Shown one piece after another: positions 11,201-22,961 of a stretch of DNA of 64,000 bases. This stretch comes from Mastigias papua (Eukaryota; Cnidaria; Scyphozoa; Rhizostomeae; Mastigiidae), in the NCBI GenBank assembly GCA_964019165.1, contig OZ025282.1, positions 14,082,229 to 14,146,228 on the forward strand, written 5' to 3'. Within the stretch, counting starts at the first letter, position 1; the number at the start of each line of letters is the position of its first letter. The position numbers and the translations under genes are program-made. The notes beneath the pieces were generated by a model, which was given only the letters and a program-made list of their open reading frames with translations, was not told where the DNA came from and searched no databases.

Positions 11201-13603
11201 CCATTTTCTCAAGGTAAAACAAAATAACGAAGCTTGGTGAAAGGCATACCTTCTTTTATTGGCAAAAAATGTTATATAAATGTAGTCAAAATTGTGCAAC
11301 ATTGTCTATCATAGTACCCAACCGTATTATAAACGAGAGTCGAACCCATTGATTCTTGTACAACGCAGTTCCCTCTTGCTGTTTGATTTCGTACCCGACT
11401 AGTGATAAATCTCAGGCTTAGACAGGCAGATGAAGGGAGGGCCCCAGGATCGACAAAAACCCTCATGTAGAGCTAGAGTGCAACATTTTCAAAATAATTC
11501 TTCCGTATTAAAACTTAGGAGGAGATATTGGATGCCAAATAGGACCTGTCAAGAGACAGAAAAATAGAGAGAGACTTGAGTCTCACATTTTGAAGGAAAG
11601 GACAAGATAGATTGAGTATAAAACAAGGAGTGCACTCTGATACCTTTGTAGAAAAATTAACATTTCTTGCTTCCTCCTACCGATCTTCCTATCTGCGTCT
11701 AGTTAATTATCAATTTTACAGTTAATGGAATCTGACAAACCTGAAAAGCCGAAGAGATGCTGTGAAGTACTGTTTAGTGATTTCATCAATTGTTCAATCT
11801 GATTTATCTAATTGAAAATCCATTACAATGGACAATGAAAAGGGAACAATGAAATTTCTTATCAATAAAAGACTTTAGCTATGGTACATTGCTATCAAAT
11901 AGAAGTTTAGGTGCTTCCTTTTAAGGATTTGATGCAGACAATGCCTTTGGTTAATCCTCGTAGTTTCGACTCCTCTCGTTCATGAAGCTTATGAGAGAGT
12001 CCTAACAGAACATGAGTCAAGGTGATTGGAATCGGATTCCATAAAAGTAGAAGATCACATCATTTCAGGTATGCACAGCTGTGATCAATGCTGATAGCTC
12101 CGCATTACAGCTTACTTGGATAGTCTTACTTTGAATCATAAACCATATAACTCATTATTCAAATTAATTTTAACAAATCGATTCTATCAGTTATGGCTAC
12201 TTCTGCAGAACTACATTATTGTTTATTACGATTTTAATGGGTACACCAAGGTTAACTGAAGGTATCATAAATGTTTCTTGAAACCCAATATAGTTGATAA
12301 CAAGCAATCAACACAATTTCGGAATAGTAGATGGAATTCATTAGAAAGCTTTGTGAAGACTCTGAATTAGCCATGGGCAATGGCATGGGCAGTGGAGTAC
12401 CACAAGATAAGCACTTTGGAAGATATAACAACGGACCTCCAAAAGATCAGGCTTCCTTTGACCCTCCTTCGAAACCTCGCGAATTAGTTGATGCTTCGAT
12501 AAGCGAATATTTATAAATTTAACTTTATAGCATCTTTAACGTAAGCGTAAGACTGAAGTTTGATCTGTTAACAACCACAAAATTGCGATATGAAATTTAG
12601 TTTTGTAATCATTCCATATGTTGCAATTTGAGAGTAATGAAAATTATTTGTAGGATTTGCAATGTAGTTCCCTCAGCTGCTATAGTTCCACAGTATCAAT
12701 TGAATAGAATTAACTTAAAACATCGACGACAGATTAACGTTTGTAATGTGTGCCTCGATTGCACCAACAATCATTTTCAGTTACAGATTATCCCTAGTAT
12801 ATATGGCAAACTATATAAAGACAAGCAACTACTCCCTAGAGGTCTTACAATACAAACTATTCCATTCAATCATAATGTGTGAGGTGCTTCGAATGATGGC
12901 TCTAATATAACAACAGAGGGTATTACCTAGGGATACAACTAGATCGAAGTGAACACTCCTTCACAATTCCAGATACTGCCATAAGCATATGTAAACTCAA
13001 AATTAGCGAAGCTGTACATGTTAGCTTGCTCACATCTGATCTTAATACACAACTAGAGCATACCACCTTGACATTAAGGCTTTAGTTTTTCCTTTGTCCT
13101 CATTTTCTTAATCTATGCAGTCTGCTGTCTCTTTATTTGCTCTTAGCCTAGCTGTTTCATAACCCAAGGTAATTCCATTTGTTATTATACTATAGCCCTC
13201 ATCCGAATCACATCACGCAGATTATGTCAATGGAATAGTTTTTGCTGTAAGACTCCTAGAGAGTAGCCACTTGCCGTTAGAACTTTTGAACGATGTGATA
13301 TGAACAGAGACAAATTTTGTAATAGCTAATCAAAAGCGATCCTCAACAACCAATCAGAAACCTGAAAGAGGAAGTCAATTATTTACATTTTGCCTGCCAC
13401 CCCATATTGCAATGGTACAGCATAGTCTTGTAGAAAAGGCTATCACGAGTATATACTTGCCGGAAACTCTCTTAGTTCTTATTAGCATTTGTCTAAGGAA
13501 GTAATGTATGAATTCTTCACTAACCTACGTAATATCTGCATGAGACTTTTCTACGACAACGTTGAACATTCATTCTTCCTACATAGTATGTCAAATAGGT
13601 CTA
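8258..13603. other. Long stretch without a recognised gene
   Basis: About 5.3 kb of AT-rich DNA. Open frames of 60-125 codons occur. The one at 10459-10650 (minus, 63 codons, starting MEHWEERIF) has balanced composition and could be an exon, and the 12331-12516 frame (plus, 61 codons) ends in a polar Pro/Asp-rich stretch. Neither shows a known domain, and I see no tRNA, transposase or retroelement signature. It may be intron or intergenic DNA. Confidence 0.35.
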
Positions 13604-13897
13604 GGTACCTACAATGGCCGCCAAAACTCTTGGAACACCATGCTTCTTATCTCTATACGCTATCTCCCCCCCCCCCTTCTCCCTACAAAATGTTGTAATA
13701 TGGCTAGGAAATGAAGAAAAATTGAGATCTAAGTTGACCAAGTACACCAACATCCTGGGACATATTCCTCCTTCTTCTCAACATTTTGTCAGGGGAGGGG
13801 CTGTTTGTGTGAAATACGACAAGGAAGCGTGACATATCTATTTCCTGGCAATTCCACGCTACTATTCCAACTACTTTTGGCGGCCATTGTAGGTACC
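13604..13897. mobile_element. MITE-like element with perfect 23-bp inverted ends
   Basis: Bases 13604-13626 (GGTACC then TACAATGGCCGCCAAAA) are the exact reverse complement of 13875-13897. The 294-bp unit has a C-rich core (C run at about 13667-13676) and no transposase. The outer GGTACC is itself palindromic, so it could be part of a 23-bp inverted repeat or a 6-bp target duplication flanking 17-bp ends. A non-autonomous DNA transposon is the simplest reading. The superfamily is unknown. Confidence 0.7.
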
Positions 13898-15264
13898 GTT
13901 ACCAAACATAAGGTAATGATGTCGTATTATCCTAGTATAAATTCTCATTACAGCAAAATACTGAAATACCAGTGATGAGAGATTATATATTGAAGATTAT
14001 CATTTATTTTACAATGGCCTATCCTATTTGTTGATATTTGCAACATGCCAGCAAAATCAATAGGCATGTCATGATAATTGCTGGTAAGCACTTTTTACCA
14101 TACTCTCTTCAAGAGAGAGTAAAGTTGTTCTTTGTTGAGTTAATCGATTCATATCTCACTTTTTACTACCTAGTCAACACTTATGTGAATGTGCTTTTGC
14201 TTTGATGTTCAATGAATGGTCGTAGTTGTGTCAAAACTACCCGTGGTTAGCTTTAATATAGAGACCGTATGGAGGTGAAATCTGGCATAGGAATATTGAC
14301 CTTTATAGCTACTATTAAGAATCAAAACAGAAAAATCTGGAATTAGACCTTTATGGCTGAAGTCGGCAAAAATCATAAAAATTTCAAGATCTTGACGAAA
14401 GTTTAAATTGTTTTTTATAGACCATAAATAGAAATTGAGTAAATAAGGACTTTCATCTCCGTGATTCATGTTAATTTGATGATGTCATCTTGTTTTGATT
14501 GAACTTGCAGGCAATGTTCGTTTCACGCAAGCAAGTCCTTCACACTAATTGCTGTTATTGAAAAATGACAATACTTCAAACTTTGGGACAATATTGGATA
14601 GTTATAAAGTAGTTCTAGTTACACATGAAGTAGTTCACAAAGTAGGGTAGATTAGGTAAAGGATGCTCATAATTGGGCGAAACTATACCACCAATACAGC
14701 TAGAGCCCGTTGGTCCTCTGCTATAAGGGAATAATGAATTTGGCGTTAAATCATTGCCGAGGGCATTTCATAATTTTTTTGAGAACGAGACATCGTGATT
14801 CAAAAAAATTCTCCTCAACCTCATCGTGGGATGGGTGCCCAAGTTTCTCAGCTAGTTTCCATTAGCTAACTGACGTTAAGCTTGACTGTATTAGACCAAC
14901 CTCTGGATGGATATCTTTCTATGTAAGCGATGAAAAGCAAATCGCTTAGCCGACCTTGCAAGGGATATTAAACTAGGGCCTCCTGTTTTGAGGAGCCTGG
15001 CAGGATTTGGTCTAAACTCGAAAAAGGGAGATGACGTCATAGCATCCTCATTTAGGTTCATAAAGTGATGATCCTCGCTTTGCTTTATAAGGTGATCAAA
15101 TCATAATATAAATTTAGCAGATGATATTATCAGTTAGGTGCATCCTGGCATAGATTCCCAAACTTATGAGGCGAAAGGTAGCCCATGAAGTGTATTAGAC
15201 ATCTATTACAGAAATTATCAGAAATTATTGTCATAATACTGACATTCTTTGGAATGGTTTTCAG
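13898..15264. other. No gene recognised, upstream of HEPN exon 1
   Basis: AT-rich sequence. There is a small hairpin at about 14102-14120 (ACTCTCTT...AGAGAGAGT). No domain is seen. It probably contains intron sequence ending in the 3' splice site at 15261-15264. Confidence 0.35.
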
Positions 15265-15867
15265 ATACTGTGGATATTATGCAGGCATCAGTAAAATTAT
15301 ACAAGTCGGATAACACGTTTGCTATGGACATTGAAAAACATGTTACTATCTGTCTGCAAAAGTTGTTCAAAGACCGTTGGGAAAAAAGAAGTCAAAGCAC
15401 CAAATGGAATGGTTTAGAAGAATCAAGACTAGAGCTTGCTAACAGTATTTCGGAGGACAAGAGAAGGAAGTTCAAGCAATTTCTAAAAATCATAGAAGAT
15501 AGAAACGAATCAGAATGGAATATTAATATATGGTACTTTATCATGCTTGACTCTGGCCTGAGCCTATTAGACCAATCACTAAAAAAAGATGTTAGCAATC
15601 TCAAAAAAGCTACTAAGGAAATGTCGAAAGTGAAGCAGGGCTCGACTAGTAATTATGACAAAATTGTTTGTGATGTGAGAAGTGCTATTAGCAGGATTTG
15701 CGGATCAGATGTGGAACAAGAGCTGCACAGTAAAGTACAATCACAATCAGAGAAACAGTGTTGTACAGCAGATGAAGAATCCAAGCACCCCATTGCTGAG
15801 AGTATTATGTCACTGGACAAAAGAGTTATTTGTAACAAAGAATGTCCTCCTATTCCAAACATGCCAG
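15265..15867 (+). CDS. Internal exon encoding a HEPN-like domain (DZIP3-type), copy 1
   Basis: The reading frame is open across the exon. A TTTTCAG acceptor ends at 15264, and the donor CCAG|GTATGTAAG follows 15867, giving an exon of 603 bp with phase 1 on both sides. Residues LQKLFKDRW (about 30-38), KW (46-47) and WNINIWYFIMLDSGLSLLD (about 84-102) align with the copy at 40589-41191. There they precede an R-x5-H motif, as in DZIP3-like HEPN domains, which are RNA-binding or RNase modules often seen in invertebrate immune-type receptors. In this copy the region of the R-x5-H motif reads TKEMSKVKQGSTSNYDK, so the motif is absent and catalysis is unlikely. The tail is polar and ends CPPIPNMPG. 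Flanking exons were not found, so the full gene is unknown. The stop shortly after the donor would be intronic. Confidence 0.6.
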
Positions 15868-16540
15868 GTATGTAAGAATTAAAGCAATTTCAATGTATTA
15901 ATCAGTTTCACTTGACAGGTATAGGATTCATAAAGAATTTTATTTAGGGTGCATTTGGTCGAGGGCAGCAACGAAAAAGAAAAGTGGAATAATTTGTGAA
16001 AGTGAAAAAAATTATGCTTTAAATATATCTTGCGAGTTAGTAAGAGTTTGATTTGGAGCATATATGTGCTAGTGCTGTAGTTATTAAATAATGCAATACA
16101 TTACTTTGGCATGATCTATTTCTGGCGGAATAAGAAGGTTACATTTCGTTTAAAAAGGCTCATCTATTGCTTGTTTTTCTTTTCAGTATTTGCCTTTCTT
16201 TTACTTAAAGAAAAAAATAGATTGTTAAATGAGATGACATTATAAGCAGGAACTAAATAATAGAATTGTATATGAGAAAAAGGTTGTTAAGAGTAGGATT
16301 GAATTATTATCAAATTGAAATATATTCTAAATGAGCAAAATCTCTTTCTTGGCGATCTAATTACCATATCTCAAATGACTCGAAAGGGGAATAATGAAAC
16401 CAACTCGTAGTTAGATAATAGCAATATAATTTTATATGAACAATATTTAAGTGATAGATTTCAGCTGTTGAGATCATCTATAATGGCAGGCACTGATAAC
16501 GGAAATGTATTCAATGAATTGACAATAGACCAATTGATGA
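15868..16540. other. Presumed intron or intergenic DNA after HEPN exon 1
   Basis: Begins with a strong 5' splice site (GTATGTAAG). The rest is AT-rich with no recognised feature. Confidence 0.35.
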
Positions 16541-16542
16541 CT

Positions 16543-19150
16543 TTATTATTATTTCTATCTATTTACATTATTTACACACGAGACAAACCCTTCACCAATT
16601 AATATACAAAACTTACAATCTTAAATCTAAAGAATTAAATTCCTAAAAAGCCTAAAATCCTAAATTCCTTTTCTGCTGTTGTTCCGGGGAGGCGTGTTTT
16701 AAAATGAGTCTAGCCCTTTAAATGCATTTTTAGTCGTTATTTAACACGATTTAAAGTCAGTAGCTCACGAATTGTGGAAGGTGTTTCATTCCAGACTTTC
16801 AGAGATGCATAATGAAACTCTTTTTGAAAAACTCTGCCCTGGATCTAGGGATTTGAAGATCCTGAGAATTTCTCGTATTATACGAGGAAAAATATGATCT
16901 GGGCAAGTATTTATCAAAAATATTTTCAGGACATAATCTGTTTACGATCTTGTAGGTCATCACGTTCCTGTCATAACGAATAATATTTTCTACATTTAGC
17001 CAGGAACTAGACCAAAGATCTTCTATCTTTGCATTCTCTATTATTGACCATGCTCGGGATTGAAGACGCTGGAGAGCAGCTAATTTTGTTTTACACAAGC
17101 TACCCCAAACAATGTCGCCATAACGCAGATGACTCTCGACAAGAGCATAATGCACGCTGCAAAGCTGAGATTGCGGTAAAATGTTTTTCAGTCGTTTTAG
17201 AGCTGAAAGACCAGCACTCATTTTGCCCTTTACACGCTTGCATTGCTCATCCCAGGTAAGGTTTTCGTCAATAATGATGCCTAGGGACTTCACTTGATCT
17301 ACCTTTTTATATCTGAACCATCCAGCGTTAGAGCCTGTAGAAGGTCGAGATTCTTAGTCTTGAGTGGGTGTCCTATTACCATGAATTCAGTTTTTTTTGG
17401 GATTAGGACTTAGTTTAATACCTCTCATCCACTCTGAGATATTGAGCAGCTCATGGTGTGCATTGTCAACCAATATTACTGGATCACTAGATGCAATTGT
17501 CAAACTATTGTCATTAGCATCAATGCTAGCTCGTTAGGATTACAAGCACTCTTCAAGATCATTCAAATAAATGATGAAAAGAAGAGGGCCTAGGAGTGAC
17601 CCTTGTCGTTTGCCACTAAGAGTCAATCTACTCCCCAGGCTTGCCTCTTACCCCATACGCGCAATTCTTTCATTAATACGCTATGGTCGACCATGTTGAA
17701 AGCTTTCTTTAGGTCAAGGAATACAGTGATGTTGACTTTGCTGTGATCTATGCTCTCATACCAATAGTCAATGCTGCCCACCAGCGAGGATGCTGTGGAG
17801 TAATGCTTGCGAAAAGCTACTTGGTTTCTCGTTAATCTTTGTTTGTTTTGAGAAATTCAAATAGCTGCTCGTGCGTGAGCCGCTCTAACATCCTCGAGAA
17901 CACAGAAATTGCAGATATGGGCCGATAATTGTTTGTATCAGTTTTAGGGCCCGATTTGTAAATAGGGGTGACCCTCACTAGTTTCCAAACATCTGGAAAG
18001 ATTGTAGTAACCCTATTTTCTACTTCCCCAATCACTACTTTTACAACCTCCGCATTTTCTTCCTCGATACTGTTCTAGCTTACATCCTCTTATCACATGC
18101 TGTCCTACTTTCAGAACTTTTTCCTGTTCTCACCTTATACACCATACGTAATCTTTTTTGTAGGAGGGACTTAAATCCATATAAATATCGGTGTAAAATT
18201 TGAATACTCAGTTGATTATATAGTGATTATAAAAGATATAAGTGAGCATCTTTACTTCGACACGCCTACGACAACAACAGTCAAGATTGGTAAGAGAGAT
18301 CAATAACATTTTCTTAAACATTTACTACACTATTGTATAGTACTAAAAGATGCCATTCATAAGTGATGCATTATAAATCATCCTGAGAGGATAAGCGATG
18401 TAAATGGTCGTGTCTTTTACCAACGTTATCGTTACTATATCGGGACCGGATGCTTTTCCTTTCTCTAGCCGATTTATTGCATTCAAGACATATTCCTCAT
18501 CTACTATTTGAAATAGCATTTATCTGTTTTCTGGGATGATATGCTTCAGGCAGTCATCATCAGAGTTGGACCTAATCTGTTTTGCAAGATCAGGTCCAAC
18601 TGAAACAAAGTGACGGTTAAGAGCCTCAAGCATATCACATTCTTTGGTCAAAGTTTTGCCTTCACTTTCAATGGCAGAGAGGTTTGTGGATTTAACATCT
18701 TTTTCCAAGACCCGGTCTATTGTCTTTCACATTTTTGTCGGGTCCCCATTACTTTCATTGATTAAAGCTTTATAGTGATCCTGTATAGAGTTTCTAATTT
18801 CTTTTGTTACTCTATTACGTTGTTTGGTATAGAAAGACCACATTCAGGATTCTTAGTTGCTATTTTCTTCAGCCTATCCCGGGTTGCCATCGATTTCCTA
18901 ATACTCGGGGTAAGCCAGGGTAAAAACTCGAACCGGATTCTTCTCCTTTCTATTGGAGCGTGAACATTCAAGATTGACTCAAAAGTTTCCTGAAATGTGT
19001 TCGCCATACCAGATGGATCACTGGGAAGAGGGTCAAGGGTCGTTTTCTAATCTATTTGTTGTAGGTCGTGCAGAAAGAGGGCCTTATCATATTGTGTCAT
19101 ATTTCTCGATTCGACTATCTTTGGGTTTGCATGATTTACATAATGCATCA
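16543..19150 (-). pseudogene. APE-type LINE (CR1/Jockey-like) reverse transcriptase relic
   Basis: Read from right to left: the end of an endonuclease domain and linker (about 19110-18807; MANTFQETFESILNVHAPIE, then LPWLTPSIRK); RT start with KGKASGPDIVTITLVKD (about 18475-18410); VWKLVRVTPIYKSGPKTDTN then NYRPISAISVFSRMLERL (about 17995-17880); a DLKKAF-like block near 17710; and an open C-terminal frame 17293-16799 with LGIIIDENLTWDEQ, ALVESHLRYGDIVWG and SSYNTRNSQDLQIPRS. The element copies its own RNA by target-primed reverse transcription. Many stops and shifts break it. About 340 bp (about 18010-18350) separates the NASLMNGIF and FPDVWKL blocks that should be contiguous, so something is inserted there. 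An AAT-rich tail lies at about 16543-16553. Confidence 0.7.
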
Positions 19151-19325
19151 GAAACATAAAGAAATGAAAGTAAAAAGATTTATAAAGATGTCAATCATAC
19201 CAAAGGGAATGGTTTGGACCATTTAATGACTTAAACTGAAATTATACGAGAACAATATATACAAGTTTATAAGCAAAGTCTTTTTATAATATTATTGCTA
19301 TATAATATATCGCAAGGACAACATT

Positions 19326-19776
19326 TGTAGTGACACGTAAACATTGTACACATAGGCCATTTTATACTCAATGCCGATTTTCTTCTTTTCATTCATTCGC
19401 ATTCTCTAATCGCACATCTGGGACATCACCATACGTCACTTCTGTCATCACACATCTGGTCATTCCTATTCTTTTGTTCTCCACACATTCATCGCCACAC
19501 GACTCCATTCAACACACAACTAACAAATACCTAACCCTTCCTCTACGTCATTTGTGTTTATTTTGGGTTGTTCAATGTTTATGTATATATCACAGTAATT
19601 TGTAATGTATAGTTAGTCAGAGTAGAGTTGGAGTACAGTCAACAACACAGTCTCCTCTCTGCCTCCGTGTTTTTAGCACGTTAAATCTGATACTCACCAA
19701 AAACGTGGATCAACGAAGGATGTCACTAATCCAATACAGCAGTCTATAGGAACCAAAACACACATTCCTATATATC
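19326..19776 (-). repeat. Solo LTR of the gypsy A family, inverted relative to gypsy A
   Basis: The sequence is the diverged reverse complement of 23196-23648, matching over its whole length (for example TGTAGTG at 19326 against CACTACA at 23642, CTCAATGCCGATT against its complement near 23605, and CGAAGGATGTCA at about 19715). It starts TGTAGTG like the complement of the gypsy A LTR end, and no coding region is attached. No clear target duplication remains. Confidence 0.7.
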
Positions 19777-19847
19777 TTAGTCTATAGGACCTAAGTAATA
19801 TTTTATTCCTATACATTAACATTAGTCTATATTGCATGTTTTTAAGT

Positions 19848-19926
19848 GGAGGGCCCCTTGAAAATCAGCAACGCTGAAGGGCAACCCTCCTTAAATATTT
19901 GAAATCAAATCAAATCAAATCAAATC
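19848..19926 (+). repeat. CR1/L2-type LINE 3' tail: hairpin plus (AAATC)n
   Basis: GGAGGGCCCCTT and AAGGGCAACCCTCC form a stem around a loop of about 17 nt, followed by five AAATC units (19902-19926). A 3' hairpin followed by a short microsatellite is the usual end of CR1/L2-like LINEs. No coding region precedes it, so this is a severely truncated insertion. Confidence 0.55.
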
Positions 19927-21021
<1,095 letters not shown>

Positions 21022-21066
21022 TACATATAAAGAGATTATAGGAAACTAAAAACGCAGCATAATCAG

Positions 21067-21113
21067 TTACGCGACCATCGGTTTCATGTGGCCTGCACAA
21101 TCATCAGGCGTAA
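21067..21113 (-). ncRNA. Hammerhead ribozyme of a Penelope-like element
   Basis: On the minus strand the order is TTACGC, CTGATGA, an 15-nt stem II arm, GAA, ACC-GAT-GGT, C, GCGTAA. Helix I is a perfect 6-bp pairing (TTACGC with GCGTAA). The invariant CUGAUGA and GAA core are intact. Helix II is UGUG/CACA with loop CAGGC and a U-U at its base, where G-C is usual. Helix III is ACC/GGU with a GAU triloop, and the cleavage base is C, so cleavage is predicted between 21073 and 21072. It lies about 125 nt past the stop of the GIY-YIG frame on the same strand. Penelope-like elements are known to carry hammerheads in their terminal repeats. Activity is untested. Confidence 0.8.
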
Positions 21114-21236
21114 ATTAGAAACAGTCAGTAAATAGAATATACATTAGGTGAAAAAGGAGCTATCAGTAGAATGTAGTTCGATTTAATAGAATACGGTTCG
21201 TTAGGTGGAGACTCTGCGGATATATTCAAGTTCTCC

Positions 21237-21812
21237 TCATTTTACTGCTCGCAAAAGTTTCTTATATTCATGTCTGCATTTACTAATGAGGTCTGATTTT
21301 TTGTTCAATAGATTTTGGTTATGTATAGAATCTATGATAAACTGCCTGTCATAAAGATATAGACGGCATTTACCATTGTTTGGTACACTATAATTCCTTT
21401 TTAAGATTTCCCGGTTAACCGTACAGTTCTTGTTTTCCTCTTTTAGCTTCCATACGTATTTCGTTAATTCTGTGCTATTCATGTATTGTATATTGTTGAA
21501 ATCTTTAATGTGGTTCCTATATCTTTCTTTGAAAGGTCTCTCCGATAATCCAATATAGAACTTTGTATCTTCTTTGCATTTTGCAGTGGCATGGTAGATG
21601 ATGTTAGGTTTTAGGCATTTTCCTTGCAGTGGAGAGTTGGTTTTGTTACGGCAATTACAAAGGCGACTTTCTTGCTTTGGTTTCTCTAATAGTGACTTGT
21701 TATGAGATGATATAATGGAATTTAAGTTCTTCATACAACTGTAGCTGATCTTTATCGTGTTTCTATTAAAAATCTTATGTAATTTGTTTGATTTAGGAAA
21801 GTGCTTGTTACA
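21237..21812 (-). pseudogene. Penelope-like element: GIY-YIG endonuclease end, 5' truncated
   Basis: The open minus-strand frame begins at the truncation with HFPKSNKLHKIFNRN and SYSCMKNLNSIISSHN, the linker after a Penelope RT. CNC...C spacing follows (CNCRNKTNSPLQGKC), and then NIIYHATAKCKEDTKFYIGL plus SERPFKERYRNHIKDF, the GIY-YIG nuclease core with the YIG-like FYIG retained and the conserved R and H following. The frame ends at 21237. The RT is missing: the sequence upstream in the same frame switches to BEL/Pao gag zinc fingers at about 21813, with a stop between them. A hammerhead ribozyme and a (TA)n tract follow 3'. The nuclease would nick the insertion target. Confidence 0.8.
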
Positions 21813-22035
21813 CTTTAAGCATCACATGCTTGTGTGACAATTACGTGCAACATGTCCAGGCCGCAAGCAAATACAACATCTATTTTTCTGAGACAGGATT
21901 TTCATTCTTACTTGATGATTTGTCGTCTGCATGAATGTGATATGTGTGTTCCATTACAATAGGCACAATTCACTGCTCTGATTTGCTCTCTGTCCACTTC
22001 GAGTCTTCTGATTTCTTTTCAATTCAGCCTCGGAC
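21813..22035 (-). pseudogene. BEL/Pao-type gag fragment with two zinc knuckles
   Basis: On the minus strand one frame reads KEIRRLEVDREQIRAVNCAY with the finger CAYCNGTHISHSC (C-x2-C-x4-H-x4-C), then two stops, then CCICLRPGHVARNC (C-x2-C-x4-H-x4-C) and CLKC. The pair of fingers with the xCLRPGHVARNC consensus is typical of BEL/Pao gag proteins, where it packages element RNA. No pol domain is attached. Its frame runs directly into the Penelope fragment, which may reflect an insertion junction. Confidence 0.6.
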
Positions 22036-22280
22036 ATTTTCTTATTTGATACTGATTTACTCATTGACTCTGGCTATCCCGGTCAAACGGCACCATGTGT
22101 GGTTTACAATGATTCTTGTCCTAAGCAATCTCGTTCGTCTCACCCTCGCTCCTTCTTGATCTCTACTCTAACCCCAAAAATACACGTGCGCTAATCACGT
22201 GATACGCTACACTACGAGTTTTTCTACATATATATATCACTGAATCAAAGCAACATTTGCATAGCATATAAATATATATA

Positions 22281-22408
22281 AGATAACGAGTCAAAAATAT
22301 ACTTAATTTAAATCATAGACGTTTGAATAAATATCTTCATCAGTACTGATGAAGATATGTATCGAAACGTCTATAATTTAAGTAAAGTATATTTTTGACT
22401 CGTTATCT
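22281..22408. repeat. 128-bp near-perfect palindrome with hammerhead-like core
   Basis: The arms 22281-22345 and 22346-22408 are mutually complementary at most positions (about 85 percent by eye) and meet at CAGTA|CTGAT. The right arm reads CTGATGA, A, GAT-ATGT-ATC, GAA, ACGT, C (22346-22371), a minimal hammerhead-like layout with a 2-bp helix III. The left arm on the other strand has lost the GAA. It is flanked on both sides by TATA-rich repeats. Confidence 0.7.
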
Positions 22409-22423
22409 TAGATGTATATATAA

Positions 22424-22554
<131 letters not shown>

Positions 22555-22661
22555 TTATAATTCTACTTATAGAAATTTATATATTATAAGAAATTTATAA
22601 GATTTTTAAAGAGATAAATAGACCCTCAAGAAAACATTCAAACTTTTAAAACGCTTGGGCA

Positions 22662-22709
22662 CAAGCCTTCATCAGTTCATCAGTTATATTGATTACTGAT
22701 GAAGGCTTG
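22662..22709. repeat. Second palindrome with CTTCATCAGT/ACTGATGAAG arms
   Basis: CAAGCCTTCATCAGT (22662-22676) is the exact reverse complement of ACTGATGAAGGCTTG (22695-22709), with an 18-nt spacer containing a further TTCATCAGTT. It is followed by TTCCGATGTG, a degenerate form of the GAAAC core seen in the neighbouring palindrome. Confidence 0.75.
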
Positions 22710-22830
22710 TTCCGATGTGAGGTGTGTATCTATCTTATCCCCGTTATAACCCCTCCTCCGTTGTACCCCTTTGCGGTAGGAAATAGGGCAGGATCTTTCC
22801 GGAAGAGTGAAGCGGGATTAAGGGCAGGTA
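22710..22830 (+). repeat. Dispersed repeat, copy 1 (second copy at 35135-35235)
   Basis: Shares an ordered series of blocks with 35135-35235: TGAG..GTG.ATCTA, CCCC.TTATAA, TGCGGTAGGAAATAG.GCA, then GAAGC.GGA.TAAGGGCAGG. It follows the second palindrome, so it may be the interior of a Penelope-like or other terminal repeat. The family is unknown. Confidence 0.6.
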
Positions 22831-22888
22831 ATTTCGAGACTGCTGTAGCGATAAAGTTAGTTGTCATTGAGCGACGATTTGGAAGCGT

Positions 22889-22961
22889 GGCCCGATAGCT
22901 CAGTTGGTAGAGCACTGACGTACAAAGTCAGGGGTCGCGAGTTCGACTCCCGCTCGGGTCG
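22889..22961 (+). tRNA. tRNA-like gene with anticodon ACA (tRNA pseudogene or SINE head)
   Basis: It folds as a full cloverleaf: acceptor GGCCCGA/TCGGGTC (one G-T), D arm GCTC/GAGC, anticodon arm CTGAC/GTCAG with loop GTACAAA (U33 present, anticodon ACA), a 5-nt variable loop, and T arm GCGAG/CCCGC (one A-C mismatch) with loop TTCGACT. Box A (TAGCTCAGTTGG) fits well, box B has one change, and a TTTT stretch follows at 22966. There is no encoded CCA and no intron. ACA would read the Cys codon UGU, but eukaryotic tRNA-Cys normally uses GCA, so a tRNA-derived repeat or pseudogene is as likely as a working tRNA. Confidence 0.7.

Noticed and set aside
22641..22713. Hammerhead at ACTGATGAAGGCTTGTTCCGATG
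   Set aside because: The GAA core reads GAT and no helix I partner is visible, so only the palindrome is reported.
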